Below, piece by piece: positions 32,186-43,346 of a stretch of 64,000 nt of DNA. Origin of the DNA: Piper betle. Lineage: Eukaryota; Streptophyta; Magnoliopsida; Piperales; Piperaceae. Below the pieces are notes generated by a model that saw only the letters and a list, made by a program, of their open reading frames with translations, did no database searches and had not been told where the DNA came from. The stretch is from NCBI GenBank assembly GCA_033002965.1, contig JAURVB010013324.1, positions 62,001 to 126,000 of the forward strand, written 5' to 3'. Each line of letters opens with the position of its first letter. Within the stretch, counting starts at the first letter, position 1. Position numbers and translations under genes: made by a program.

Positions 32186-32842
32186 GATACATGCACACAT
32201 TGTATGGAGCAAATTCTCTGATCTTCTTGACATGTATTGGATAAGAGTTGCGTACAAGTTGCATCAGATCACCTTCTTCCATGCTATACCGTTCAGATGT
32301 AGATCTGCTCAAAGAAAAGGCATCATCTGCCACAAGAAAAACAGAGGTAAAAAGGGGGGAGCGCATAGAGGAACGAGAAGTACTCTTCTGTCAAAGTGCA
32401 GCAGCAGAAAAGGATGGTCTCAAGAACCCAGAAAAAAGAATTATGGAGAGATTTACAAGTTCCCGACAATGGCGAGCTGTAGCTATCAAATCTAACACCC
32501 AAACATGTTTTCCGCGGCGTTCCCACCCATGTGGTCTGGTCTCGTACTCCCACACCTCGTTCAGAGTTCAGACCATAAACCCTCACTATTTTCAGATCTA
32601 AAATCAGAGATAGAGACTAAAGAACCCAACCACCAAAGTGCCCCACTGACAGACCACTTATACAGTAGAATAGCCAATTCATTTTTCGAGAGCAAATTGG
32701 CTACAGTGATGCATTGAGGAGATGGACGAACTAGCACATATTCAAGCTGTACAAGGCAACATATGACAATGAAACTAAATAAATAAATCAAATAGTAACT
32801 AGGAGCTAAATCACATGAAATTACAACATCAACAAGACTATC
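32186..32842. other. spacer between the inverted hAT-like copies
   Basis: 657 bp. One minus-strand frame (about 32186-32330) reads as ordinary protein (MEEGDLMQLVRNSYPIHVKK is part) after an acceptor-like TTGTGGCAG and could be a host exon, but it is unidentified and runs into the element's repeats. No other feature. Confidence 0.3.
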
Positions 32843-32850
32843 AAAAGGCC

Positions 32851-33767
32851 AGGGTTGCATAAATCGGAATCGGAATCGGAATCGGTTTTCCAGTGAATCG
32901 GAATCGGAATCGGAATCGGTCTGAATCGGCCAGGAATCGGTTCAGTTGAATCGGTCCAAATTAATTTAATCAGTTATATATAATAATTTGACAATTTATA
33001 ATATAAATATATTAAAATTAAGTATTGATGTTATTTTGATATTATTCTGTGTATTATAGTTTTTGATATTTTTAAATATTTTTTAAGATTTTTTTAAATT
33101 ATTTCGAATTAATTATTATTTTTGACTCGAGTTAGACTCGAGTCAACTTTTAATTACAAGAATGCCACCGTGCGATTTTACCCCCCGCCGCCACCGGCGG
33201 CCCGGTCGGCGGCGAGTCTCGCGGCGGCGATGTCGGAGGATGTCGGCAGCCGGTCGATGTCGGCAGCCCGGCCGGACGAACCGTCGGCGGCCCGGAGCCG
33301 GCGGCGGAGTCGGCGGCGATTCGTGCGTGCCCGATTCGGTCCGGCCACGGGTGGGCGGCGACGTTGCGAGGTCGGCGGCGAGGTCGGCAGCCCGGTCGGC
33401 GGCGAGCGCGGAGTCGGGGCCGCACGGCGGAGGCGGAAACCGGGCGGCGGCGGGCGGACGAGCGGCGGCGGTGTCGGGGGAGCGGGTTTGATTTTAGGTT
33501 TTTAAAATCCAAATTACCATTTTACCCATGCTTAAATAATTTAATAAAAATCATACCTAGGGTATTTTGGTAATTTCCTAAAAAACCGATTCCGATTTAA
33601 ATCGGCCGATTCCGATTCCGATTTAAATCGGTCGGAATCGGCCGAACTCGGCCGATTCCGGGGCCGATTCGGGGCCGCCCGATTCGGCCCCGAAATCGGA
33701 TCGGCGCGACGCCGATCCGATTTAAATCGGCCGATTCCGCACGGAATCGGCCGATTTCGCAACCAGG
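32851..33767 (-). mobile_element. AATCGG-rich hAT-like element, right member of inverted pair (917 bp)
   Basis: Left end AGGGTTGCATAAATCGG, right end CCGATTTCGCAACCAGG, i.e. imperfect terminal inverted repeats GGTTGC(A/G)...ATCGG. Flanked by an exact 8-bp direct repeat AAAAGGCC (32843-32850 and 33768-33775), the target length of hAT transposases. Multiple subterminal AATCGG copies, as binding-site arrays of hAT elements usually look. Interior GC-rich block (33175-33480) lacks any transposase motif, so non-autonomous. Confidence 0.82.
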
Positions 33768-33775
33768 AAAAGGCC

Positions 33776-34255
33776 AACTAGCAACTAACATAAAACGAGC
33801 AAAACCCATATCGGAATTTCCATTTCTTTTCAACATAATATGAATTTACATGTCTTTCCCACATTATTCCTCTCCTCCCCTATCCACATTATCCCCGGAT
33901 TAGGGTCAAGAACATGGATTCTATTATGCCATTCTACTTGGTAATTTATATCTGAACTTAAATTACAGAAATTAAAATTATACCAATGTTCTTTTCGATC
34001 TACTTCTTCTCCCCTTTCTTGGAGGTTACAAAATTGGGAACCAAATCTTTTCAAATATAATTATAAATTACTATGGTTAGTTTGCATTCTTGCTGTAAAT
34101 CACAACCACATACTCTTAACGCATATATTACACTAATATATTACATTAATGCACTAAACTTCAAAAAGCAACAGAGAAAATGGAGGACCATGCATGGAAG
34201 AAAGAAGTATATACCCTGCAAATATATGTGTTCTACTTCTTCTTGGCCATGGATT
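33776..34255. other. 3' flank of the ARM-repeat gene
   Basis: AT-rich; would contain the 3' UTR and polyadenylation region of the gene on the minus strand. Nothing else seen. Confidence 0.5.
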
Positions 34256-36267
34256 TCACAAGGGCAAGCTCTTGGAGGTGGCGATGGGGGTGAGCGACTT
34301 GAAGTGGTCGGAGGGGGATAAGTCCTCCGGCAGGTTGGCCCTCTTCACGATCCTCCTCATGTTGCTCTGCAAGCTCTGCTGCACCAGCTCCCTCACCGCC
34401 CTCCTCTCCTCGCTCATCTCCACCAACACCTCCTCCGCCGCCTTGCCCGCCGGCGACGCCATCAGCGGCGCCGACACGGCCTGCCCGGGTGGCCCGCCGC
34501 ACGCCTGCTTCCCCTTGTCCACCGTCAGGCACTCCAGAATCCGGGACGCCCGCTTCTGGGCGAGCGTGGAGCCGAGCAGGGTGAGCTCGAGCGCGGCGGA
34601 GACGACGCCGGCCTCGAGCATCGCCGGCCGGTCCCACCAGGCCTTGTGCGCCAGCACCATGAGCACGTACGACGCCTTCTCCTGGCAGGCCGGGGAGTCG
34701 GACCAGCGGAGCACGTCGACGAGTATCGCGAGCGCCTCCGGGTGGGAGCCGGCGACTGCCCGGCGGCCCTCCGGAGTGGCGACGACGTTGGTGAGGACGG
34801 CGAGTGCGCGCTCGGTGACCTCCATGTCGCCGATGGAGGCGACGAGGAAGCGGACGAGGTTGGCGTCGACCATGATGGGGATGTTGTATGGGGAGATGGA
34901 GAGGTTGAAGACTGCCCGGAGCGCGTCCTGCTTGGCCTGCGGTGAGCCGGCGTCTAGGAGGATGCCGGCGAGGGCCGGTATCGCACCGGAGGAGCCGATG
35001 ACGGGCTTGCTGGAGTCCAGAGCGCTCAGTCCGAGGAAGTTTGCCGCGACCGCTTCGGATATGGCCGCCGGAGGCTTGTCGCCGGAGTTGCTGGTCGGCT
35101 CCATCATCTTGAGCATTTTGTGGACTGCCCCGGCCTTGACAATGGCAGCTTTGTTCCTAGAAAATGGTGTTTTAACAATTAGTTATGGATTTATAGAGAT
35201 TTTAGTTCATGTACAATTGCATGGAGCGATTGGAACAAAAAAGGAATGCATCTTTTGACAGCCAGTCATTGAGCGGGAAAAATATGGGTTCCATTCCATC
35301 TGATAAACAGAGCAGGATGATCCTGCCCAAAATGTTGCTTTGAGCAAGTCACAACTTCATCAGGGGTTTTGGGTTTTCCCCACTTGTAAAAATGGAGATT
35401 TCGGGTTCATGTAAAATTGCATGGAATGGAATACCTTGAAAAAAAATTAACAAATGCATGGAATGATTGAAGCACTGGGTTTTTCACAGCAGCTTGCAAA
35501 AATGAAAAATGCATCTTTTAACAGTCAGTAATCAAAACAATAAAACAATGGGAAGCGAAAAATGCATTCCAATATCTCATCAACCAAATATGTTAGATAG
35601 ATCTAACCAACATAAAGAAAATTTTGGGGGAGCATTTCAAGACGAAGGAAATAACATCCACAGCAGACGACAGAGCAAAAAAGAACACAGAGGAAGAGAT
35701 AGAAAAGTGGAGCAATAAGATTTGAGAAGCTTCTTGCATGTCATTGCCGATCCCCAAGTTGAGAAGAGCATAGAGGACATGGACTTGCAAATCAAGCTCC
35801 ACCAACAAGCTGTGCGTGTCAAGCATGCCGACCAAGGTAGGGATTGCGCCGAGCATGGCCAGCGTCTCCCTCGCGTCGGCGTCGTCCTTGGCCAGCCGCC
35901 GGACCTCCGACGCCGCCTGCTTCCTCTTCTCTTTCTCCTCCTCGAACTGCAACAGCTTCACCACCTTGCACACCTCCTCGAACGCCTCCATCTTCCGCCT
36001 CGCCTCCCACTCGCCCGAGGAGGAGGAGGAGTTGGTGTCCTCGGAGTCGTCGTCGGCGGCCGACTTCAGCAGCTCCGACAGGCGCCGGCCTGAAGTCCCC
36101 AGCTTCCGAGGCCGAAGAGACCGCTGCTGCTCCGGCGACATGTCACGGTGCCGGCGGGAGGCGCCGCAGCGCATGAAGTCGTGGAGGAGGCGGCGGAAGG
36201 AGGCTGCGGAGAAGGATGGCCACGGGCGGTGGGATCCGGCGTCCTTGGGCTGCCGGCGCTCGACCAT
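34256..36267 (-). CDS. ARM-repeat protein, two exons
   Basis: The coding sequence joins exon 1 (36267-35738) and exon 2 (35156-34256), 476 residues. Exon 1 encodes an Arg-rich N-terminus, an acidic Ser-rich linker (DDDSEDTNSSSSS) and the first armadillo repeats (AASEVRRLAKDDADARETLA, then GAIPTLVGMLD). Exon 2 continues the ARM array (SSGAIPALAGILLDAGSPQA, AVFNLSISPYN, RALAVLTNVVATPEGRRAV) and ends with a basic tail. ARM arrays form protein-binding superhelices. There is no U-box, so ubiquitin ligase activity is not implied. It resembles the At2g25130/At4g31890 group by recall; function there is poorly defined. Codon use is very GC-rich at third positions, which also creates long open frames on the other strand. 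The splice joins codon AT|G precisely. Confidence 0.92.
35157..35737 (-). other. GC-AG intron of the ARM-repeat gene
   Basis: The 581-bp intron starts GCAAGAAG (35737 downward) and ends TTTTCTAG (35157). There is no GT at or next to the junction demanded by the protein (GND-M-NKAAIVKAG), while GCAAG fits the known GC-AG donor consensus. Confidence 0.8.
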
Positions 36268-37539
36268 TTTCAGGTTATAGGGGAAGCTACATTGCAGTGT
36301 TGAGGACGGCGGCGGCGAGGTGGGTTGTGGAGGGAGAAGAATATGGGAGGGGGGGCGGGGGTAAGTGATGAAGAAGAAGAAGAATTGGAAAGCATTAAGT
36401 ATGGAAACTACTCTTGTTGCTTACCACCATACTCAACTATTGTATTGTATTGTATAATGTATTTGTATTTCTACAACAATGAAAATGGTTGTGCTCCCCA
36501 GCTGTTATTATAATAATAATAATAATTAAAAGTGTTTTTTTTCTATCCCTTCAAAGTTAAAATTAGTTCCATCTAACTATTTATAAGTTTAAGTTGTAGT
36601 TTTAGTTAAGACTCTTATCGGAAAAAATGCTTTAGTTCACCTTAATTTTCTCTTTTAGGTTTTTAAGTTAAAACCCATTATGCTATGATAACTATTTTTA
36701 TTAAGTAATTATTTAAAAATGTGACTTTTTAGAAAATCAATTAGGAGTGGTAGTTAGAGAGGGTGAGAATCAAAACTAGATCTCGTTATCAATTTGGTTC
36801 GGTCTTGAACTAATTCGATCTGGTTATCAATAAGGTTATTTAAGTTCAGAACTAAATATAATCAAATTAACTAAAATAATTGAACTTTTAAAAGAAATTC
36901 TAAAATTTATATTATATGTTAATTATTATGAAAATATATATTTTTTATAATGATTTTTTATAACTTAGGCTACAATTTAGTTGTTCGGTTATCGAGCTGA
37001 CCGAACCAAAACATTTTGGTCTAGTTTGGTTTAGTTTTAAATTAATTAGGTTTACTTTTAGTTATGAAATCCAGTCACTAATAATAGTTCAGTTAAATTT
37101 AGTTCATTCTGTTTGAAATTAAACTAACCGAGTAATCCCTTCCAGAGAGATACACACTCCTCTGTTTTTAATTTTGAAAAATTTTTAGTTGAGTCCATTG
37201 GTACAGAAATGAATTCAAGTTCAAGCTAATTTAAATTTATTTACATTTTATTTATTATAAGTTGCAAATAAGTTATTTTTAAGATTAAAATATCACAATA
37301 TATCATAATAAATATGTAAATAAAATAATTCTATACTCAACTTTATAATTTAGTGTTCTAAGACTCTATAAGTATCTTTTCGACAGCTAATCTTGTTTTG
37401 TAGTTACATCATCTCCTTAAATATTGTGCAATAAGGTCTAATAAAATTTGTATTTCTATCACAAAAAAACTAATTGTGCTAATATATGCAATTATTACTT
37501 CAATTGAATCCCTTAAAATGTATAGATGTTTCTATATAC
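36268..37539. other. upstream region of the ARM-repeat gene
   Basis: Next to the gene there is a GA-rich leader (GAAGAAGAAGAAGAA near 36370; CTT repeats on the gene's strand) as in many plant 5' UTRs. Further right is AT-rich sequence with a GGTTATCAATTTGGTTCGG-type degenerate repeat (36770-37140). No gene. Confidence 0.45.
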
Positions 37540-37547
37540 ATCACAAA

Positions 37548-38053
37548 TAGGGGTGTAAATGAGTTGAGCTAACAAGGTTGTTTTTCAATTCGACGTGATT
37601 TTTGACAAGCATGTTTGAACTTGTTTAAAAGTTTGACGAGCTTTGATGTGTTATAGGTCAAGCCGAACTCGACCAAAATTCATAGTGTTTGGGCTTGACT
37701 TGTATTTGGCTCGCTATGTTTTCAAGCCGAGCTGAAGCTGAATGAATATTTGGGCTTGGTTCGTGTTCGACTTATATAAAATCAAAATTTATTTTTCCAA
37801 TTCTATATAAAGTTCAATGTGATCTCAATAGTATTGTCGAGCTGAATATTTTTTAAGTTTAAACACATTAAGCTCGAGTTTCGAGCAAAGCCAAACTGAA
37901 CACTCCTTAGCTCAAGCTCTGTTCGTTATTCAATGAGCTATCTATTTCGAGCCGAGTATTTTTTTTGAGTACAAAATTAACGAGCATAAGCTCAAGCCGA
38001 ATCGAGCCTAATATAAAATATTTGCGAGCAAACTTTGCTTGTTTGCACCCCTA
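37548..38053 (+). mobile_element. hAT-type MITE (506 bp)
   Basis: Terminal inverted repeats TAGGGGTGTAAA and (reverse complement of the right end) TAGGGGTGCAAA, flanked by ATCACAAA (37540-37547) and ATCACAGA (38054-38061), an 8-bp duplication with one mismatch. Interior rich in GAGCTCGAG/TCGAGC motifs like 29778-30373; no coding sequence. Confidence 0.88.
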
Positions 38054-38061
38054 ATCACAGA

Positions 38062-41000
38062 TAAAATTTTTATTAATCAGCATTTTTGCTTAATAAATTG
38101 AATGTAACTGTAAATTAAATAATTTGTATTTGTTTTATCCTAATCACAAAATTAATATTAATAAGAATTGAATCGGAGCTAATTATGTTTATTGGAACCT
38201 AGTCGACCTCTACCATTTATAACATATTGCAATAATAAATAAAAATAGTAAGGTGTGATGCAAATTCAAATAATACGTGGGTTGCAGCTAATCCAAAAGC
38301 CAAACATTTTGTGTCTTGATAATAAATAAATAGATTCATTCCATTTTGCTAAGATTCATGTCATGTGTGGTTTTATTTCCCCATTAGTCATCAGTAACAG
38401 TAAATACTAACTATCTTCAATTATGAATGGTCTTTTGTGCACGTTTCGTCAAGTATATTATTTAAGGTTTAGGATTTAAGACCATTTTGCGCCATTCCAC
38501 GCATTAGTGACTAATGTGGTCGCTATTCATGTTTGACAATTTGAGCAAGGTGGTGTATATTTGTGAATTTGGATTTCCTAGGTTTATATTTGTGCAACGA
38601 ATGCTTTGGGGAAAAAATTGGGTAGTAAATATATTGATTAACAAAGCTGTCAAATAATGATATTTGTATTTGTGTGTTATTAAGATTATCAAATATAATC
38701 TTTGGGAAAATTTTATAATTTATATTTTAAAATCCCAAATAACTTTTTTTCCTCGCAATCCCAAAATCAAATTACTCACTTCTAAAAATTAGCATCTAAT
38801 TTTGGCCTGAAGCATCATTTGCCTCATAATTAATTGCCGTATGTGCACTCCGAAGGAATTAGATCATCTACTACCGAAGTAGTCAGTTTTAAGAAATATT
38901 GATTTTTTAACATTAGAGACTTAATTTTAGAAATTCAACAATTAATAGATGTTATTATACATACTTATCTTAATGAGCATTGAGTCCTACCCTAAATGAA
39001 GGTAAAAACCTCTCAATTAATTATTTTCCTTTTATGAAGCATAAAAGAATGCAATTAGGGTGTATTCAAGACTTTATTTTATTTTCCAAAAACAAAAATT
39101 TGGTAATTGAGAACTTTTTTTGCCATGAATATAATATTGGGAGGAATATAATCTTGCTACCAACCGGACCAAACTCCCATGCCGATCTAGCTCGGTCTGC
39201 GCCTTATTTGGCTTATTAAATCCCCAACAAACAAACAAACAAACAAGTCTGATGGTTGTAGTCTTGGCAGACACGCCAACATATATTTTTTTAGTGTGTA
39301 TATATATATATATTGTTGGGTATCATTTTTAGACGTTGAAATTCAATTCTGAGGAATGCAGATAGAAAGCTGCTGAGGTTGGTTGCCAACTGCAAAGAGG
39401 CATTATGGGGAGATGATAATGTTCTATAATAGAGGCTTTTTAAAAAATGAGAAATGTAATCTAATAGGGGCTAATTTGTGATATCCTAATGTTAGCTATA
39501 TCCTAATTTTGGTAAGCATCCAAGTCAACTTCATTTTTTTTAAGTGAGTTAATTTCCACTTTACAATCGAGCTTGGATCGAACTCATCAAAATTAAATAG
39601 TTTAAGTGTATTCTTTGAGCTTGAGTCGAGCTCGAACATCATAAAAATATTTGAGTCGAGCTCGAGTATGTATGTTCAAAATTCGTTCGATTTCGAGCCG
39701 AGTTCGAATAAATTTCGAACTATTCGAGCCGAATTTGAACACTAAGTCGAGCTCGGTGCTAACAGGCTATTACTTGTATCATTATCAATAATGTGCACAC
39801 AATACGGTATGAGTCATATATATCATATGTATATATATATATATATATACAGTATACGTATATGTATGTAGTATATATAAATATATAGTTTTAAAGAGGG
39901 ATAGGGATGGACCATATTACTTATGAGTTATGTATTCAACATCATCTACCATGCAATGTGGTCACCACTTTCCGCATCAAAAATATTCCTCTAAATCTTT
40001 TAAAATAATGGACCGAAAAAGATGCAATTTTTCAACCCCACCATCTTCGATTATTGATTGTACTGCTCTTCAAATTAATCAGCTTTGTTGGGCATGTAGA
40101 CAAGTTGGTCCATGTAGTATAGGAAAGGGACTCCACATTAAATTTTTCAACCCCACATTTAAGCGTAGGAAAGTGTAGTATAGGAAAGGGCATCTCCCTC
40201 GTTGGCTCATTTTGCTCAAAAGTTTTTTTTTCTTTGTATTTATTATACTGTCATAGACATGAATTCTAAACTAAAATTTATGTGATTATAAATAGTAAAG
40301 TTTTGATGGTTAGATATCCTTCCTGATACCACCCTCCCCGTTGTTATAGCACCCTCCTTTTGTACGGTCTTACTTCCATGGGACCGACGATCATAGACAA
40401 ACTAAGGATTTGTGATCCCTAAGTGAGATTGATTTAGGACCATGGATATCATAAAATGCACAAGCATATACAAAGCTAAATTTATACACTTCCAAATTTG
40501 CTCAACTCAATGGACCAAAGTTTTAAATGTGGTACACATTACCACACCATTTTTAAAGCCGATATCAGATATTGTTGATTCAATTGGATTGAATCAGGTT
40601 TATTCCATAATTTTAAAACTCTTTTTCATTTAAAGAACTCTTCGAGTCAATCCGACTCTGCACTTTGCCAAGTTGAACTCCATACTCACGATTTAGTAAT
40701 TGTCTTCTTGAGTCATGTCATAAAAGTTATTAAAATGTATTATTTTTCTTTTAAATTAGCTGAATCAATAATTTTAAGTAATGCAAACTATATATTAATT
40801 AATTTCAAGTGCTAAAATAGCAATATATAGTAATTACATATAATTTTTGATTTACATGATTATAAATTTAATATGAATGACTTCAAGTCAATTTGGAATC
40901 AAATTTGCTCCACAACATGCTTAGTTGATCCGAGTTGCTGAGTTTTTAAAATGTAGTTTAATCATATCTTAAAATTAAAAATAAAATGTTCTATTGGATA

Positions 41001-41453
41001 TTAAAAATATTTTTGTGATCAAATATTTAATTAGATATCGATTGGTTTTCAAAAAAATAAATAAAATTGGCAAAATATTTGTATTATTGAGTATGAATTA
41101 AAATGATATGACGGCCTAAGTTGTACTGGATTTGAAGGGGACTCACAGAGCATGCTAAATGGCACTAGCCTGTGCATGCGATATTTAAAATTATGTAACT
41201 GTAAGTTTTAAATTCATGTTTTAAAATCCGAATTGAGATCCAGATTCCTGACCCTGATTGAAAACCATAGTCCTTGAGCAGAGCAATATTTGAGGCCTAA
41301 TAAAACATAAGGAGTCTGATCTGAATAATTGGAGGATATAGTTTGTTATTGGGCTAGGTGAAATTGCAGTGTTTTAAATAGGAATAAATATTGTTGCGTT
41401 GCCTAACTCGTGATACGTGCATTGGGCACGAGCTTGGCTATTTGGTAGTACAC
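38062..41453. other. AT-rich intergenic region
   Basis: No gene recognised. It contains a degenerate MITE fragment (39540-39770), an (AT)n run near 39829-39851 and a 75-bp segment at 40262-40340 that recurs at 42454-42530. Short open frames look like chance. Confidence 0.6.
39540..39770. repeat. degenerate fragment of the GAGCTCG-rich hAT MITE family
   Basis: Repeated GAGTCGAGCTCGA motifs and a right part CTCGGTGCTAACAGGCTA like the family's terminal region; no paired end. Confidence 0.5.
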
Positions 41454-41941
41454 AAATTATAATAAACATAAAAAATAGTCTAATGTCTATTGCATCTTAA
41501 GATAAAATTTATTATATAAGTAGGGATGTGTCTATAGATCTTTAATTTGATTAATTATTTTTTAAATAAATGACAAGACCTATCAATTTGCACTTAAATC
41601 AGGTCGTTACATATGTTATCAGAGCTAGCTTAGGATCATGTTAGATAGTCTGCTAGATCGAGAAACAGGAAGTCCAGGAAAAGAATTATATAGACAAAAT
41701 TTTTTGGAGAAAGAAAGGTAAAATATAATAAACTCAAAAGCCTATGAAAGTAATTTTGAGGACAAAATTTTTTAAAGATGAATTGACCGTAATAACCTTA
41801 AAAAATAGTCCTACATTTAACACATCTTAAAATAAAATCCATTGTAGACACGAAGATATGCGTATGAATTTTTAACTTGATTAATCATTATTTAAGAAAT
41901 AATAAAGCTTATTAATTTACACTTAGATTGAGTCATTAGCA
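41454..41941 (+). mobile_element. old TRIM element, relative of 1352-2199
   Basis: Two diverged LTRs of about 158 bp (41454-41611 and 41784-41941). The first ends GGTCGTTACA, followed by ATGTTATCAGAGC (primer site with one change). The internal domain shares TAGGATCATGTTAGATAG-type words and GAGGACAAAATTTTTTAAAG with the 1.3-kb TRIM (GGGGACGAAATTTCCTAAGG). Much more decayed and AT-rich; no target duplication visible. Confidence 0.75.
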
Positions 41942-43346
41942 CAAATAGCTGATACAAGCTATTAGCCATAACTACTACTTGATTGTACCCAATATATTAA
42001 GTGCTAAACAGTTTAGACCTTTATACTATTTTAATTCATACCCAGTTTTTTTATTTGAAATTTTCATAAAATTTGGGTTTTTTTAAAGAATCATGGTATT
42101 TAACCGTATTTAATTAATAAATATTGATTGCAAAAATATTTTTAATAATTAATAAAATATTTTATTTATATTTTTTTGAATTTCGTTGAACTCGGTTCAA
42201 CTTGGTTGAACCAAGTATTCTTTGTATTAAATATAAATCCAATATGATAACCATCATAGCATTTAAAATTCTGGTATTAGCATGGTCTAATATATGTTAT
42301 AAGCAAGACGCTTTTGCCACACCCCTAGTTAGCTGACCCTTATGCCACAAACAGCCACAAAATCATAATTTTAATTATTTTCTCGTCAATGTTTAAACGA
42401 GATGAAACGTGCAAGTTGATAGTATATTACCTGATACTAGAAAGTGTTACGGAGATAGATTCTAAATTAGAATTTATATGATTATAAAAGGTAAATTTTT
42501 GATGGTTGGATGTCCTTGTTAACGTCACCCTCCAGCTTTATTTTGGGTTGATTGGTGGAGTTAACTAGTTGGATAAATTGAATTGATAGTATATGTTGTT
42601 ATCTCCTCCAAAGTTGATAGTTTATGTTACTATACATAGTGATAATTGGATGATTTATGTATAGTCGATGAAATGTACGAGCGGAGTGGATTACATTATA
42701 GTAAGTGGATGATTTTCATTAGATAACAGGTTTGTCCAGGTATATATTTGAACATTGCCGTTTAATGCATTTTATTTTTAAATATTCATGTCAATGCAGT
42801 TTTTTTTAAAAAAATATATTGATGTCATTGTTTCAAAAACCTTGTAGTGTAATTAGGGGCGTAATTAAGAGAGGTGGCTAAAAATGTTCCTTTTTTAAAG
42901 AACCATGGCAGACATAAGTAGGCACCTAATAATTAAATCGACGATTTTACAAATTGATCCTCCACTTGATGATTTAAGCAGCTTCTGCAACCTGCCCACT
43001 GGAGCTTGGATCTTGATAGTGCAACTGGCACATTGGATGGCTACTTGTGCAACAAGATTTTAGCAATGGTGGCAGGATGAGAGATCAACAAAGAAATGGA
43101 GCATATCATGGGCAAGTAGCAGATGAATATGAACTATATCAGAGCTTTTCTGAATTCTCAGACACTCGATCTTTAGTTATAACTAAAGAGTTAGATGTTT
43201 TACTTTTTGGTCGCAGAGAATCAACTGAAAATGATGGCTATAAATTCAACTATCAAGTTTTTGTTTATCTTCAAAGTAGAAACTGAACATGATCATCATT
43301 CTAGTTTTACCTACACAAACAGAGTTCTCATGAATATCTCTTTGCT
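41942..43346. other. intergenic, 3' flank of the next gene
   Basis: No coding sequence supported. Holds the second copy (42454-42530) of the 75-bp repeat. Polyadenylation region of the gene at 43347 would lie at its right end. Confidence 0.5.

Noticed and set aside
34194..35258. 354-codon plus-strand open frame
   Set aside because: It is the antisense of the GC-rich ARM-repeat exon 2; the minus strand has the recognisable ARM motifs and correct splicing.
35816..36280. 154-codon plus-strand frame and other long frames over exon 1
   Set aside because: Antisense and shifted readings of ARM exon 1, rich in Ser/Arg/Pro because of biased third positions.
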